Source: Bacillota bacterium (GTDB lineage: Bacteria > Bacillota > Bacilli > Paenibacillales > Paenibacillaceae). From it: a stretch of DNA of 35,531 bases. The stretch is from NCBI GenBank assembly GCA_023391635.1, contig JAEWAQ010000068.1, positions 1-35,531 of the forward strand. Direction: 5' to 3'. The notes beneath the pieces were generated by a model. The model saw only the letters and a list, made by a program, of their open reading frames with translations. It was not told the origin of the DNA and searched no databases. Made by a program: the position numbers and the translations under genes. Positions 8,916 to 16,523 of this stretch are shown here, in pieces; position 1 is the stretch's first letter, and each line of letters begins with the position of its first letter.

Positions 8916-10262
8916 ATGCAGATCGTATGGTATTTGGTCATCGCGGCGGCCGTTATCGGCTTGCAAGGCTGGCTGTTCCGCTTGCGAGGCCTGAAGCGGA
9001 TCGGCTACAGCCGGTATTTCAGCACGGGCGCTTGCACCGAAGGCGACGAAGTGGAGCTGGTGGAGCAGGTCGTCAACCGCAGCTGGATCCCGCTGCCCTG
9101 GCTGCGGCTGGAATCGCGTCTGCATGCGAGCCTGCGCTTCCAGCGCCAGGCGAATCTTGAGGTCAGCGAGGGCAGCGAATACCAGCATCACCTCAGCCTG
9201 TTCAGCATGGCGCCGTTCTCGCGCATAACACGCAAGCACAAGGTTCGATGCTTGAAGCGGGGCGTCTACGAGCTGGAGACGATGACGATGAGCACCGGGG
9301 ACGTGCTTGGCACGTACCAGACCTCGCGGCAATTCGGCGTCCAAGCCGAGCTGGTCGTATATCCGCGGGCGCCGGAATGGGATGAAGCGGAGCTGCCGTC
9401 GCACAGCTGGCAGGGGGATATCGTCGTCAAGCGATGGATCATGGAGGATCCGTTCATGATCGCCGGCGTGCGCGAATACCGTCCGGGCGATCCGCTGAAG
9501 GGCATCAATTGGAAGGCGACTGCCCGGGCCGGGCGAATGCTCGTGCACCATCACGATTTCACGTCGGATCACCGACTCATGATCTTCGTCAACACCGAGG
9601 CGGATGAGAACATGTGGGGCAAAGTGACCGACCCGGAGCTCGTGGAGCGCGAAATCCACCGTGCCGCCGCGGTCGCGGAATATGCGCTGGATCAGGGCAT
9701 CGAGGTGGGATACGCCTGCAACGGCCATGCGTACCGACAGTCCGAGCGGGTGCCGGTATATGTGGAGCCGGGCGCCGGCCTGACGCACCGCGAGGTTGTG
9801 CTGCATGCGATGGCGGCGACGGTCATCTCCCGCAGCGTGCCGTTCGAGCAGTTGCTCGCGCGCGACGCGGATGAGGGACGCAGCGGGGGCGATTACGTGC
9901 TGATCACGCCGTTCGTGAGCGAACGCATCCAGGTGCAGATCGAGGCGCTGCAGGATCTGGGCAATGCTGTCACCGTCATGTCGATCGCCGATCCGGACAG
10001 CTGGGGAAGCGATAACGACGAGGATCGGGCATGGCGGTCGCGTCGGCTGGGCGGCGGCCATACGGCAGGCGCGAACGGGGCGGATGGCGCAAGTGCCGTG
10101 AGTGGTGTGAATGGCACAAGCGGTGCTAGCGGAGAGAATGGCGCGAATGGTGAAAGTGGTGCGAATAGGGAAAACGGGTTGAATAGACCGGGCGGGCCGC
10201 AGACGCAGCAAGGGTCGCGCGGATCGAGCAAGCCGGGCGAGCGGGAGGTGCGCCATGCCTAA
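8916..10262 (+). CDS. DUF58 domain protein, partner of MoxR
   Basis: A 448-aa protein with an N-terminal hydrophobic anchor (about 3-20), a beta-rich region, and the DUF58 core at about 185-240, recognised by REYRPGDPLKGINWKATAR. DUF58 proteins contain a von Willebrand factor A-like fold and accompany MoxR ATPases almost everywhere. The last 70 or so residues (after about 380) are low-complexity Gly/Asn/Ser/Ala-rich sequence (GANGADGASAVSG and similar), which is not usual for the family. The start is ATG 8916, 4 bp after moxR, with GGAAAGGAAG upstream. It overlaps the next gene by 8 bp. Confidence 0.9.
   Translation: MQIVWYLVIAAAVIGLQGWLFRLRGLKRIGYSRYFSTGACTEGDEVELVEQVVNRSWIPLPWLRLESRLHASLRFQRQANLEVSEGSEYQHHLSLFSMAPFSRITRKHKVRCLKRGVYELETMTMSTGDVLGTYQTSRQFGVQAELVVYPRAPEWDEAELPSHSWQGDIVVKRWIMEDPFMIAGVREYRPGDPLKGINWKATARAGRMLVHHHDFTSDHRLMIFVNTEADENMWGKVTDPELVEREIHRAAAVAEYALDQGIEVGYACNGHAYRQSERVPVYVEPGAGLTHREVVLHAMAATVISRSVPFEQLLARDADEGRSGGDYVLITPFVSERIQVQIEALQDLGNAVTVMSIADPDSWGSDNDEDRAWRSRRLGGGHTAGANGADGASAVSGVNGTSGASGENGANGESGANRENGLNRPGGPQTQQGSRGSSKPGEREVRHA
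10066..10200 (+). repeat. Low-complexity Gly/Asn/Ser coding tail of the DUF58 gene
   Basis: Imperfect short repeats of GGNGCNAAYGG and GGTGCNAGY type encode a run of Gly-Ala-Asn-Gly, Gly-Ala-Ser and Gly-Glu-Asn units. The stretch is purine-rich, unlike the flanking coding sequence. It appears to be an expanded disordered tail. Confidence 0.75.
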
Positions 10263-11598
10263 GTTCATGCCTTGGATCGCGGCAGTCGCGCGCGGCGCGG
10301 CGGAAGTCGTGCTGACGTTCCCGCTGATCTTCGTCGCGGCAATATTCAGCGTGCCGCACGATCGGATTGTCTGGTGGCTGGTGTGTCTGGCGCTCTGTTA
10401 CTTCGCTGGATATGCGTTTGCCCGCCTGCTGCCTGCTGCGCCGAAGTCGGCTGGCGCTTTGTTCTCGGCAATCGTGGCAGCTGTCGTATTCTTGTTGCTG
10501 TTCGGGCCGGGTTCGGCAGGGGCGTGGATCGGCGCCGTCTGCGGCTTCGTTCTGCTCCTGCGCGGAAGACGATCCGCCGAAGGAGTATGGAACGATGCGT
10601 TCCCGATCCAGGCGATGTGGATCGCCGTCGCGATCTATGTGCCGGCCGCTGTCGCATTCCGCATCAACGAGCGTCTGCAGCCGGAATCCGGCGTGCTGCT
10701 ATGGATGGGCATGGCGGCACTGGCCGTCGCGATATTCGCGGCTAACGAGACAAGGCTGCGACGGGAGAACAAGTCGGGCGGGCGCGGCGCCGTCTCGTCA
10801 TCGATGCGCAGAGCCAATCGGCTGTATACGCTGCTTGTGCTGGCTTTGATCGCGCTCGTCGGGTCGCTCGGCATCATCCGCAGTTGGCTGAGCCGTCAGT
10901 TATCCGCTTTGTTCCATTGGTTCGCGGGGTTATTCGGGTCCAAAGCCGGCAAGCTGGACAATGAATTGCCCCTGGATGGGTCAGGGGCATTCGAAATGCC
11001 GGATGAAGGCGCATCGCAGGGAGATCCGCTGTGGATGAACTGGCTGATCAAGATCGTGTTTGTCCTCGCGGCAATCGCGTTCGTTATATTCCTCATCTAT
11101 ATCCTCTATCGCGGAGGTCGGCGGTTGCGCAGCCTGTTCGGCAAGGTCATGGGCTGGATTCTGAGTGGCGGGCGCGGTGCTTGGGACGGAGAAGAGACGG
11201 GATACGAGGATGTGAAAGAAAATCTGTTCGATTGGAGCGATCTGCGCGCTGGCATGCAGAGCCGGATGCGGGATCTGTTGGGTCGGGACGGGGAACCGAA
11301 GTGGGCGCAGTTGGCCGATCCCCGCGAGCGAGTCAGGTGGCTGTATCGGAAGGCGATCCGCCGCGGCATCCAAGAGGGATACGCGTTTCAGCCGAATCTG
11401 ACGCCCGCGGAGACCGCAAGCGATCTCGCGGCATGGCAGCGAGGACGTACAACCGTGCCGATGGACCAACTCGCCGGACTATACAATCGGGCGCGTTACG
11501 GAACAGCGAACGAAACGTTCGACGGTGCGGAATTGGAAGCTTTGCATCAGCGCAGCGAACCGTCGCAAGGAGGCAGCCATGGACGCACACGAAAGTGA
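10255..11598 (+). CDS. Polytopic membrane protein with C-terminal DUF4129
   Basis: A 447-aa protein with about seven or eight hydrophobic segments in the first 300 residues. The C-terminal region (about 360-440) has the DUF4129 pattern: RVRWLYRKAIRRGI, LTPAETASDLA, then LAGLYNRARYG. In related loci this domain is fused to a TgpA-like transglutaminase or follows MoxR and DUF58. No transglutaminase domain is visible here. It completes the MoxR-DUF58-DUF4129 set. ATG 10255 follows GGGAGGTG (10243-10250) and overlaps the DUF58 stop. Its last 20 bases overlap the start of the next sulfatase. Function unknown, presumably in the cell envelope. Confidence 0.82.
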   Translation: MPKFMPWIAAVARGAAEVVLTFPLIFVAAIFSVPHDRIVWWLVCLALCYFAGYAFARLLPAAPKSAGALFSAIVAAVVFLLLFGPGSAGAWIGAVCGFVLLLRGRRSAEGVWNDAFPIQAMWIAVAIYVPAAVAFRINERLQPESGVLLWMGMAALAVAIFAANETRLRRENKSGGRGAVSSSMRRANRLYTLLVLALIALVGSLGIIRSWLSRQLSALFHWFAGLFGSKAGKLDNELPLDGSGAFEMPDEGASQGDPLWMNWLIKIVFVLAAIAFVIFLIYILYRGGRRLRSLFGKVMGWILSGGRGAWDGEETGYEDVKENLFDWSDLRAGMQSRMRDLLGRDGEPKWAQLADPRERVRWLYRKAIRRGIQEGYAFQPNLTPAETASDLAAWQRGRTTVPMDQLAGLYNRARYGTANETFDGAELEALHQRSEPSQGGSHGRTRK

Positions 11599-13333
11599 GT
11601 CGGGAGCAGCCGGGAGGAAGGAGTCGACGCACCAAGGGAAGCCGCATGTCATCGTGATCATGGCCGACCAACTGCGGTACGACGTACTCGGCATGCGTTA
11701 TACGCCGAACCTGAATTCGCTCGCCGCGGACAGCGCCGTGTTTGACCGGGCGTACTGCGCTTCCCCGCTGTGCGTCCCGGCCAGAGGCGCATTCTTTACC
11801 GGCACGTATCCGAATGCGAACGGATGTCTGATCAATCCGTGGAACGAAGCGGATGCACAGCACGGGCAGGTGCGCTCAGGCTTGCCCAACATGATCTCCT
11901 TGATGGAAGAAGAGTGGGACAGTTGGCATGTCGGCAAGCAGCACCTGCTGACCGGCGAGAGGATGCATCAGTCGCAGACTGGGCGGACGCGCTGGGTCGC
12001 CGGCATGCGTGAATATAAGCAGCACTTGCGAGAGCATGGAGTTCGGGCGCCGGGCGGTCCAGCTTACAAATCGCTCGTACCGGAAATGACCGGCGGGCGG
12101 ACGACGCGGGCCAAGTCGTATTCCATTCCGACTACGGGGGTATATGAGCCGGGGTTTGACCATTTTTTCGACGGGTTCTTCGCGAATGAAGCGGTGGCGG
12201 CGATCCGCGGACGCGATGTGAGCAAGCCGATGCTGCTGAACGCGATGTTTCTGGCGCCGCACCCGCCGTTCGACGTGCCCGAACCTTGGCATTCGTTGTG
12301 GGCGGATGGCGAGCTTGAATTGCCGGACAACGTCGGCTTCTGGGATTCGGGCCAATCCCCGCTGCAGCTGTACAATCTGACCGGCTTCGTCGGCACTCGG
12401 TACAGCCGCGCGGAATGGGAGGCGACCTGGCGCGTGTACCTGGGGCTCGTCAGCTTGCTCGACCACTGCGTCGGCACGATCGTGAACGAGTTGAAGGCGC
12501 AGGGGATGTACGAGGATGCGCTGATCGTGTTCACTAGCGACCACGGCGAGATGCTCGGCTCGCATCGGCTTTGGCAGAAGATGTGCATGTACGAGGAATC
12601 GGTTCGTGTGCCGTTATACGTGAAGCTGCCGGGAAGGAAGCATGGTGACGAAACCGGCAGGGGAGGCGGGTCCGAATGCATGCCAACAGCACATGCTGTT
12701 GCCGACCGCGGCGATCCATCCGACAGCAAAGGCAGTTCCGCAATCGCAGTTGTGAAGGATCCGGTCGGCACCCGCATCGGCACACCGGTCAGCGCGATCG
12801 ACGTGCTGCCCACACTGTGCGATCTGCTCGGACTGGATGTGCCGCCAAGCATGCAAGGCGTGTCGCTGGCGCCGCTGCTTGCGGGAGACGCGGGAAGGCC
12901 AGATTCAGAAGCAGACGGCACAACTCAGCTGGTTCAACAAGTAGACGAGTTTTCTGGCGTTATTTCCGGCAATCCGAATCCCGCAGTTCCACCCCGTAAC
13001 GGCTCGAATCGTTTTATGTCTCCCGGCAGCAGAACGTTGTTCATCCAATATGACGGCAATGGCGCACGGGGCAATTTTCAACGCTGCATCATCAAAGGGC
13101 AGCATAAACTGATCGTCGATCTGTTCAAGGATGAACATTATTTGGAGTTGTACGACGTCGAGGCCGACCGGATGGAGCGCTGCAATCTCGCATTCGCGGA
13201 GGAGAACGCCGAGTTGGTGTTGGACCTGCTGGCGCATCTGCGTCGGCACATGGCCGAGACGGAAGATTTGCTGACACTGCCCGAGCCTGCGCCACTGTTG
13301 CGCCAGTTTCTGCAAGAAAGAGGAAGGGGATAG
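11579..13333 (+). CDS. Cytoplasmic sulfatase, Cys type
   Basis: A 584-aa sulfatase with the signature C65-V-P-A-R69 followed by GAFFTG. Metal-site residues are D30-Q31 in VIIMADQ-like context and D321-H322 in TSDHGEMLG. LWQKMCMYEESVRVPL is the usual motif downstream. The reading frame is open further upstream, but ATG 11579 has a strong AAGGAGG at 11568-11574, so the start lies inside the DUF4129 gene (20-bp overlap, coupled translation). There is no signal peptide. Two segments look like insertions compared with standard family members: a Gly/Ser-rich stretch at about 12646-12775, between VKLPGR and the strand with SAIDVLPTLCDLLGLD, and another at about 12900-13020. The substrate is unknown; it is probably a sulfate ester on a sugar. 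Confidence 0.92.
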   Translation: MDAHESESGAAGRKESTHQGKPHVIVIMADQLRYDVLGMRYTPNLNSLAADSAVFDRAYCASPLCVPARGAFFTGTYPNANGCLINPWNEADAQHGQVRSGLPNMISLMEEEWDSWHVGKQHLLTGERMHQSQTGRTRWVAGMREYKQHLREHGVRAPGGPAYKSLVPEMTGGRTTRAKSYSIPTTGVYEPGFDHFFDGFFANEAVAAIRGRDVSKPMLLNAMFLAPHPPFDVPEPWHSLWADGELELPDNVGFWDSGQSPLQLYNLTGFVGTRYSRAEWEATWRVYLGLVSLLDHCVGTIVNELKAQGMYEDALIVFTSDHGEMLGSHRLWQKMCMYEESVRVPLYVKLPGRKHGDETGRGGGSECMPTAHAVADRGDPSDSKGSSAIAVVKDPVGTRIGTPVSAIDVLPTLCDLLGLDVPPSMQGVSLAPLLAGDAGRPDSEADGTTQLVQQVDEFSGVISGNPNPAVPPRNGSNRFMSPGSRTLFIQYDGNGARGNFQRCIIKGQHKLIVDLFKDEHYLELYDVEADRMERCNLAFAEENAELVLDLLAHLRRHMAETEDLLTLPEPAPLLRQFLQERGRG

Positions 13334-13341
13334 CATCCCCT
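13325..13341 (+). other. Hairpin overlapping the sulfatase stop codon
   Basis: AGGGGAT-AGC-ATCCCCT is a perfect 7-bp stem with a 3-base loop, and the TAG stop (13331-13333) sits at its tip. No T-run follows, so it is a poor terminator. It may stabilise the 3' end or impede ribosomes. The rest of the 143-bp gap to the next gene shows nothing recognisable except that gene's ribosome binding site. Confidence 0.4.
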
Positions 13342-13476
13342 CTGCTCCGAGATTCGCTAAAGACAGCAGACGACGGTTAAGTGAGAGCTTAGAGAAACTC
13401 GGGCGCGCTAAAGTCGGCGGTCAGCGGCTCGGCGGAGGAACAGGAAAACATTTTATTGAAGAAATGGGGGGAATAA

Positions 13477-15084
13477 ATGAGCAAACCGAATGTGATTGTC
13501 ATCGTCTCCGATCAGCATCGCGGGGATTGGATGGGCTGCGCCGGCAGCCGGATCGTTGAGACGCCTCATATGGACAGAATGGCGGCGCAAGGGGTATCGT
13601 TCACCCGCGCTTACTGCAATTCCCCGCTTTGCGTGCCCTCCCGTATGTCGATGCTGACCGGCTTATACCCGCACGTCAACGATGTCTACGCGAACGACGA
13701 CACGCTGCGCTCGGACTTGCCGACCTGGGCGCATGCCTTCGGGCTTGGCGGATACGAGACTGTGCTGTGCGGGCGCATGCACTTCGTCGGCCCCGATCAG
13801 CGGCACGGGTTCGAGCGTCGGTTGGTTGGCGACATCACCCATTGTTACCCCGGTGGACTACGTACGGATTACGGCGCGCTGCAAGGCGCTTCAGGCCAGG
13901 GGATGCGGTCGATCCGGACTGCCGGTCCGGGACATAGTCCCGTGCTGGAATACGACGAGCAGGTCGTCCGCGCCAGCGAACGCTTGCTTGCCGAATTGGC
14001 GGCAGGCCATACGGGGCGACACGCCGAACATCTCGTCAATCAGCAGACCAATCGACAAACCGATCAACAAGCCCATCAACAAACCGATGGAAAGCCCGCT
14101 TCTACCCGTCCGCTCCTGCTATGCGTCGGATTGTACGGGCCGCATCATCCCTATGTCTGCCCGCCTGCTTATTACGAACGAGCGCGCGAGGCGATGGCAG
14201 CCGATGCGCTGCTGCCGCCTGACGAGGAGCCGCTCCACCCTTGGTACGCGGCATGGCGCGAACGGCTAAGCGCCGATGAGATCGGCGAGGAGCAGTTGCT
14301 GACGGCGCGGGCCTGCTACGCCGGTTTGATTTCCTTGACGGATACGTATGTCGGACGGATCGTGCAAGCGGCAAGGCGGTTGCCGGGCGAGACGCGGGTC
14401 ATCTACATGAGCGACCATGGCGACATGGCCGGGGACCGGGGCATGTTCTGGAAGCGAAATATGCTTGAAGGTGCGATTCGCGTGCCGCTGCTGATGTGTA
14501 CGTTGAACGGGAGCCGTACATCCGATCATATGCCTGACATCACGCAGGGCAGGCGCATCGATGCGCCGGTCAGCCTCATCGATCTGGCGTCGACCTTCGC
14601 CCGCTGGGCAGAGGCGTCGGCGCTTCCGCAACAAGCTGGCCGGGACCTGACGCCGCTCCTCCAAGACGATCGGGCGCAGTTCCAGCCAAGCTGGCAGGAG
14701 CGGCCGGTCTATGCGGAGCTGGCGAACGACAAGGACGGCATCATTCGCACCGTCATACGCGGCGAGATGAAACTCGTGTATTTTGCCGGGTGGGACGATC
14801 ATCTGCTGTTCGATCTGCGGCAGGACCCGAACGAGCTTCGCAACGTGTGGGCCGACGCAGCGTATGGAGAAGCTAGATCGTCTTTGACGGCGCTGATCCT
14901 TGACGGCGACTGGGACCCGCAGCATATCCGGGCGCGTCTGGATGCCAAGGAGCCCGCGCTGAAGTATTTGACCCGGTGGGGCAAGGAAGTCGGGATGGGC
15001 TCGCTTGACCTGTGGCATCAGCCGACATCGGATCGGCAGCGTTATGGTCGAATCGCGGCAGACGACGAGCTCCACAAGCCATGA
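13477..15084 (+). CDS. Cytoplasmic sulfatase, Cys type
   Basis: A 535-aa sulfatase, third in the locus. The signature is C52-V-P-S-R56 followed by MSMLTG. The first metal motif is VSDQH (residues 10-14) and the second is D313-H314 in MSDHGDMAGDRGMFWKRN. It lacks a signal peptide. A Gln/Thr/Asn-rich repeat (NQQTNRQTDQQAHQQTDGKP, about 188-207, bases 14038-14099) interrupts the region before the strand PLLLCVGLYGPHHP. Start ATG 13477 is preceded by a G-rich ribosome binding site (GGGGGAA). A possible mini-ORF and a beta-propeller gene follow. The fold and mechanism are clear; the substrate is not. Confidence 0.93.
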   Translation: MSKPNVIVIVSDQHRGDWMGCAGSRIVETPHMDRMAAQGVSFTRAYCNSPLCVPSRMSMLTGLYPHVNDVYANDDTLRSDLPTWAHAFGLGGYETVLCGRMHFVGPDQRHGFERRLVGDITHCYPGGLRTDYGALQGASGQGMRSIRTAGPGHSPVLEYDEQVVRASERLLAELAAGHTGRHAEHLVNQQTNRQTDQQAHQQTDGKPASTRPLLLCVGLYGPHHPYVCPPAYYERAREAMAADALLPPDEEPLHPWYAAWRERLSADEIGEEQLLTARACYAGLISLTDTYVGRIVQAARRLPGETRVIYMSDHGDMAGDRGMFWKRNMLEGAIRVPLLMCTLNGSRTSDHMPDITQGRRIDAPVSLIDLASTFARWAEASALPQQAGRDLTPLLQDDRAQFQPSWQERPVYAELANDKDGIIRTVIRGEMKLVYFAGWDDHLLFDLRQDPNELRNVWADAAYGEARSSLTALILDGDWDPQHIRARLDAKEPALKYLTRWGKEVGMGSLDLWHQPTSDRQRYGRIAADDELHKP

Positions 15085-15101
15085 CAAAGGAGTGATCGCA
15101 C

Positions 15102-15194
15102 TTGAATCGTATGACGGATTCCATCGTCCCGGCCGGCCAACGGCCGTGTGCCTCAATCGAGCGGTCATCCGCACATAGGGAGGCGCGCCCATGA
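15102..15194 (+). CDS. Possible 30-codon mini-ORF coupled to the propeller gene
   Basis: The TTG at 15102 has an excellent ribosome binding site, AAAGGAGTGATC (from 15086), 9-10 bases upstream. The frame runs 30 codons and stops at TGA 15192-15194, which overlaps the ATG of the next gene (15191) in the classical ATGA arrangement. Codon bias cannot be judged at this length and I recognise no family. Its beginning (MNRMTDSIVPAG) is not hydrophobic. A GGCCG-GCCAA-CGGCC stem-loop lies inside it (15131-15145). It could be a real leader peptide, the remnant of a deleted gene, or a chance open frame. Confidence 0.4.
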   Translation: MNRMTDSIVPAGQRPCASIERSSAHREARP

Positions 15195-16459
15195 TCCGCC
15201 CCGGTCTGTTCCCGCGCTACACGGATTACGATCCTGAGGTGCCCGTTTACTGCGTTACGCCGAATGAAGGGCGGACGATCCACCGTTTCTTCGACACGTC
15301 GCCGTTCAGCCCTTCGGGACGCTATATGGGGCTGCTGCGGATTCCGCAGGAAGACCGGCTTCCGCAGCCGGGCGAGGCGGCGCAGGTCGTACTGATCGAC
15401 CTCCATACGGGGGAAGAGCGGGAGATCGCGGAAACATGCGGCTGGGAGCCGCAGTTGGGCGCGAATCTCAATTGGGGCCGCGACGATCATGAGCTTTATT
15501 TCAACAACGTGGACACGCGGACTTGGGAGCCTTACATCGTCCGGATAGACCCGCTGACGGGCGCGACTGAGCGGCTCGAAGGCTCGATCTACCGCATTTC
15601 CCCCGATGGCCGCACGATCATCTCGGCCTGCGCCAAGCGCATGCGCCGCACGCAGTTCGGCTACGGCGTCGTCGTGCCGGACGATTGCGTGCCGCGCAAT
15701 TTCGGATGGGCTGAGAATGACGGACTGTACGTCACCGATGCGGACAGCGGGAAAAGGGGATTGCTCGTATCGATTCGCGAGGTGTTCGAGCGGATGCAGC
15801 CTGCCGTCGACCTGTCGCCTTACGCGGATGGGGAGTGCTACGGCTTCCATTGCAAATTCAACCCACAGGGCGACCGACTGATGTTCAGCCTGCGCTGGTT
15901 CCGGACGGCGGACCCGGACCCATGGCATCAGATGCGGCACGGGTTGAAGTTCTGGGTCGTGACGATGAAGCCGGACGGCAGCGATATTCGCCTGGCGGTC
16001 GGGCCGGAGCAGTGGGAGAAGAAGGGCCATCACATCAATTGGTTCCCCGACGGCCGGCGGCTGTCGATGAACCTGGCGATCGATGGCGATGGCCGGCTGT
16101 ATCTGGCCCAAGTCAATGCCGACGGCACCGGACTGCGCAAGATCCACGAAGCGATTCCCGGCTCGGGCCATCCGACCGTTCATTCGAATGGCCGGCATGT
16201 GCTGACCGATACGTATGAGCGCGAGCCGGCCTCCTTCGGAGACGGCACAGTCCCGCTGCGCTGGATTGACCTGGCGGCGGGCACGGAGCGCGCCGTCGCA
16301 CGGGTGAACGTAGGCAATCCGGGAGCGGGGCGGACGAGCGCGTTGCGTGTAGACCCGCATCCGGCGTGGAGCCCCGACGAGCGATGGGTCGCGTTCAATG
16401 GTTTCGTTCGCGGTACCCGCCGCGTTTTCGTCGCCGATTTTCGGCGATTACTGATCTGA
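15191..16459 (+). CDS. Cytoplasmic seven-bladed beta-propeller protein, possibly lyase-like
   Basis: A 422-aa protein made of repeated TolB/PD40-like blades: FDTSPFSPSGRYMGLL, LNWGRDDHELYF, RISPDGRTIISA, INWFPDGRRLSMN, AWSPDERWVAFNG. It has no signal peptide. Histidines are concentrated in the loops of the last blades: H280-H281 (GHHINW), H327, H331, H336 (GHPTVHSNGRH) and H390 (DPHPAW). This resembles the His-rich metal site of oligogalacturonate lyases (PL22), which share the propeller fold. The relationship is my recollection of motif style, not an alignment. Its position among sulfatases and a mannosidase argues for an enzyme or binding protein acting on imported sulfated or uronic-acid-containing oligosaccharides. 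ATG 15191 has AGGGAGG at 15177-15183. Confidence 0.7.
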   Translation: MIRPGLFPRYTDYDPEVPVYCVTPNEGRTIHRFFDTSPFSPSGRYMGLLRIPQEDRLPQPGEAAQVVLIDLHTGEEREIAETCGWEPQLGANLNWGRDDHELYFNNVDTRTWEPYIVRIDPLTGATERLEGSIYRISPDGRTIISACAKRMRRTQFGYGVVVPDDCVPRNFGWAENDGLYVTDADSGKRGLLVSIREVFERMQPAVDLSPYADGECYGFHCKFNPQGDRLMFSLRWFRTADPDPWHQMRHGLKFWVVTMKPDGSDIRLAVGPEQWEKKGHHINWFPDGRRLSMNLAIDGDGRLYLAQVNADGTGLRKIHEAIPGSGHPTVHSNGRHVLTDTYEREPASFGDGTVPLRWIDLAAGTERAVARVNVGNPGAGRTSALRVDPHPAWSPDERWVAFNGFVRGTRRVFVADFRRLLI

Positions 16460-16523
16460 TGATCGAATCCATGATCGATCCGCTAACAAGTGCAAGCCAC
16501 AGCATCGAAGGAGAGAGGGCATT

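Noticed and set aside
8760..10268. Open frame on the - strand (502 codons)
   Set aside because: Antisense to the DUF58 gene and without family features.
14873..16360. Open frame on the - strand (495 codons)
   Set aside because: Antisense to the propeller gene and the end of the third sulfatase, with no domain.
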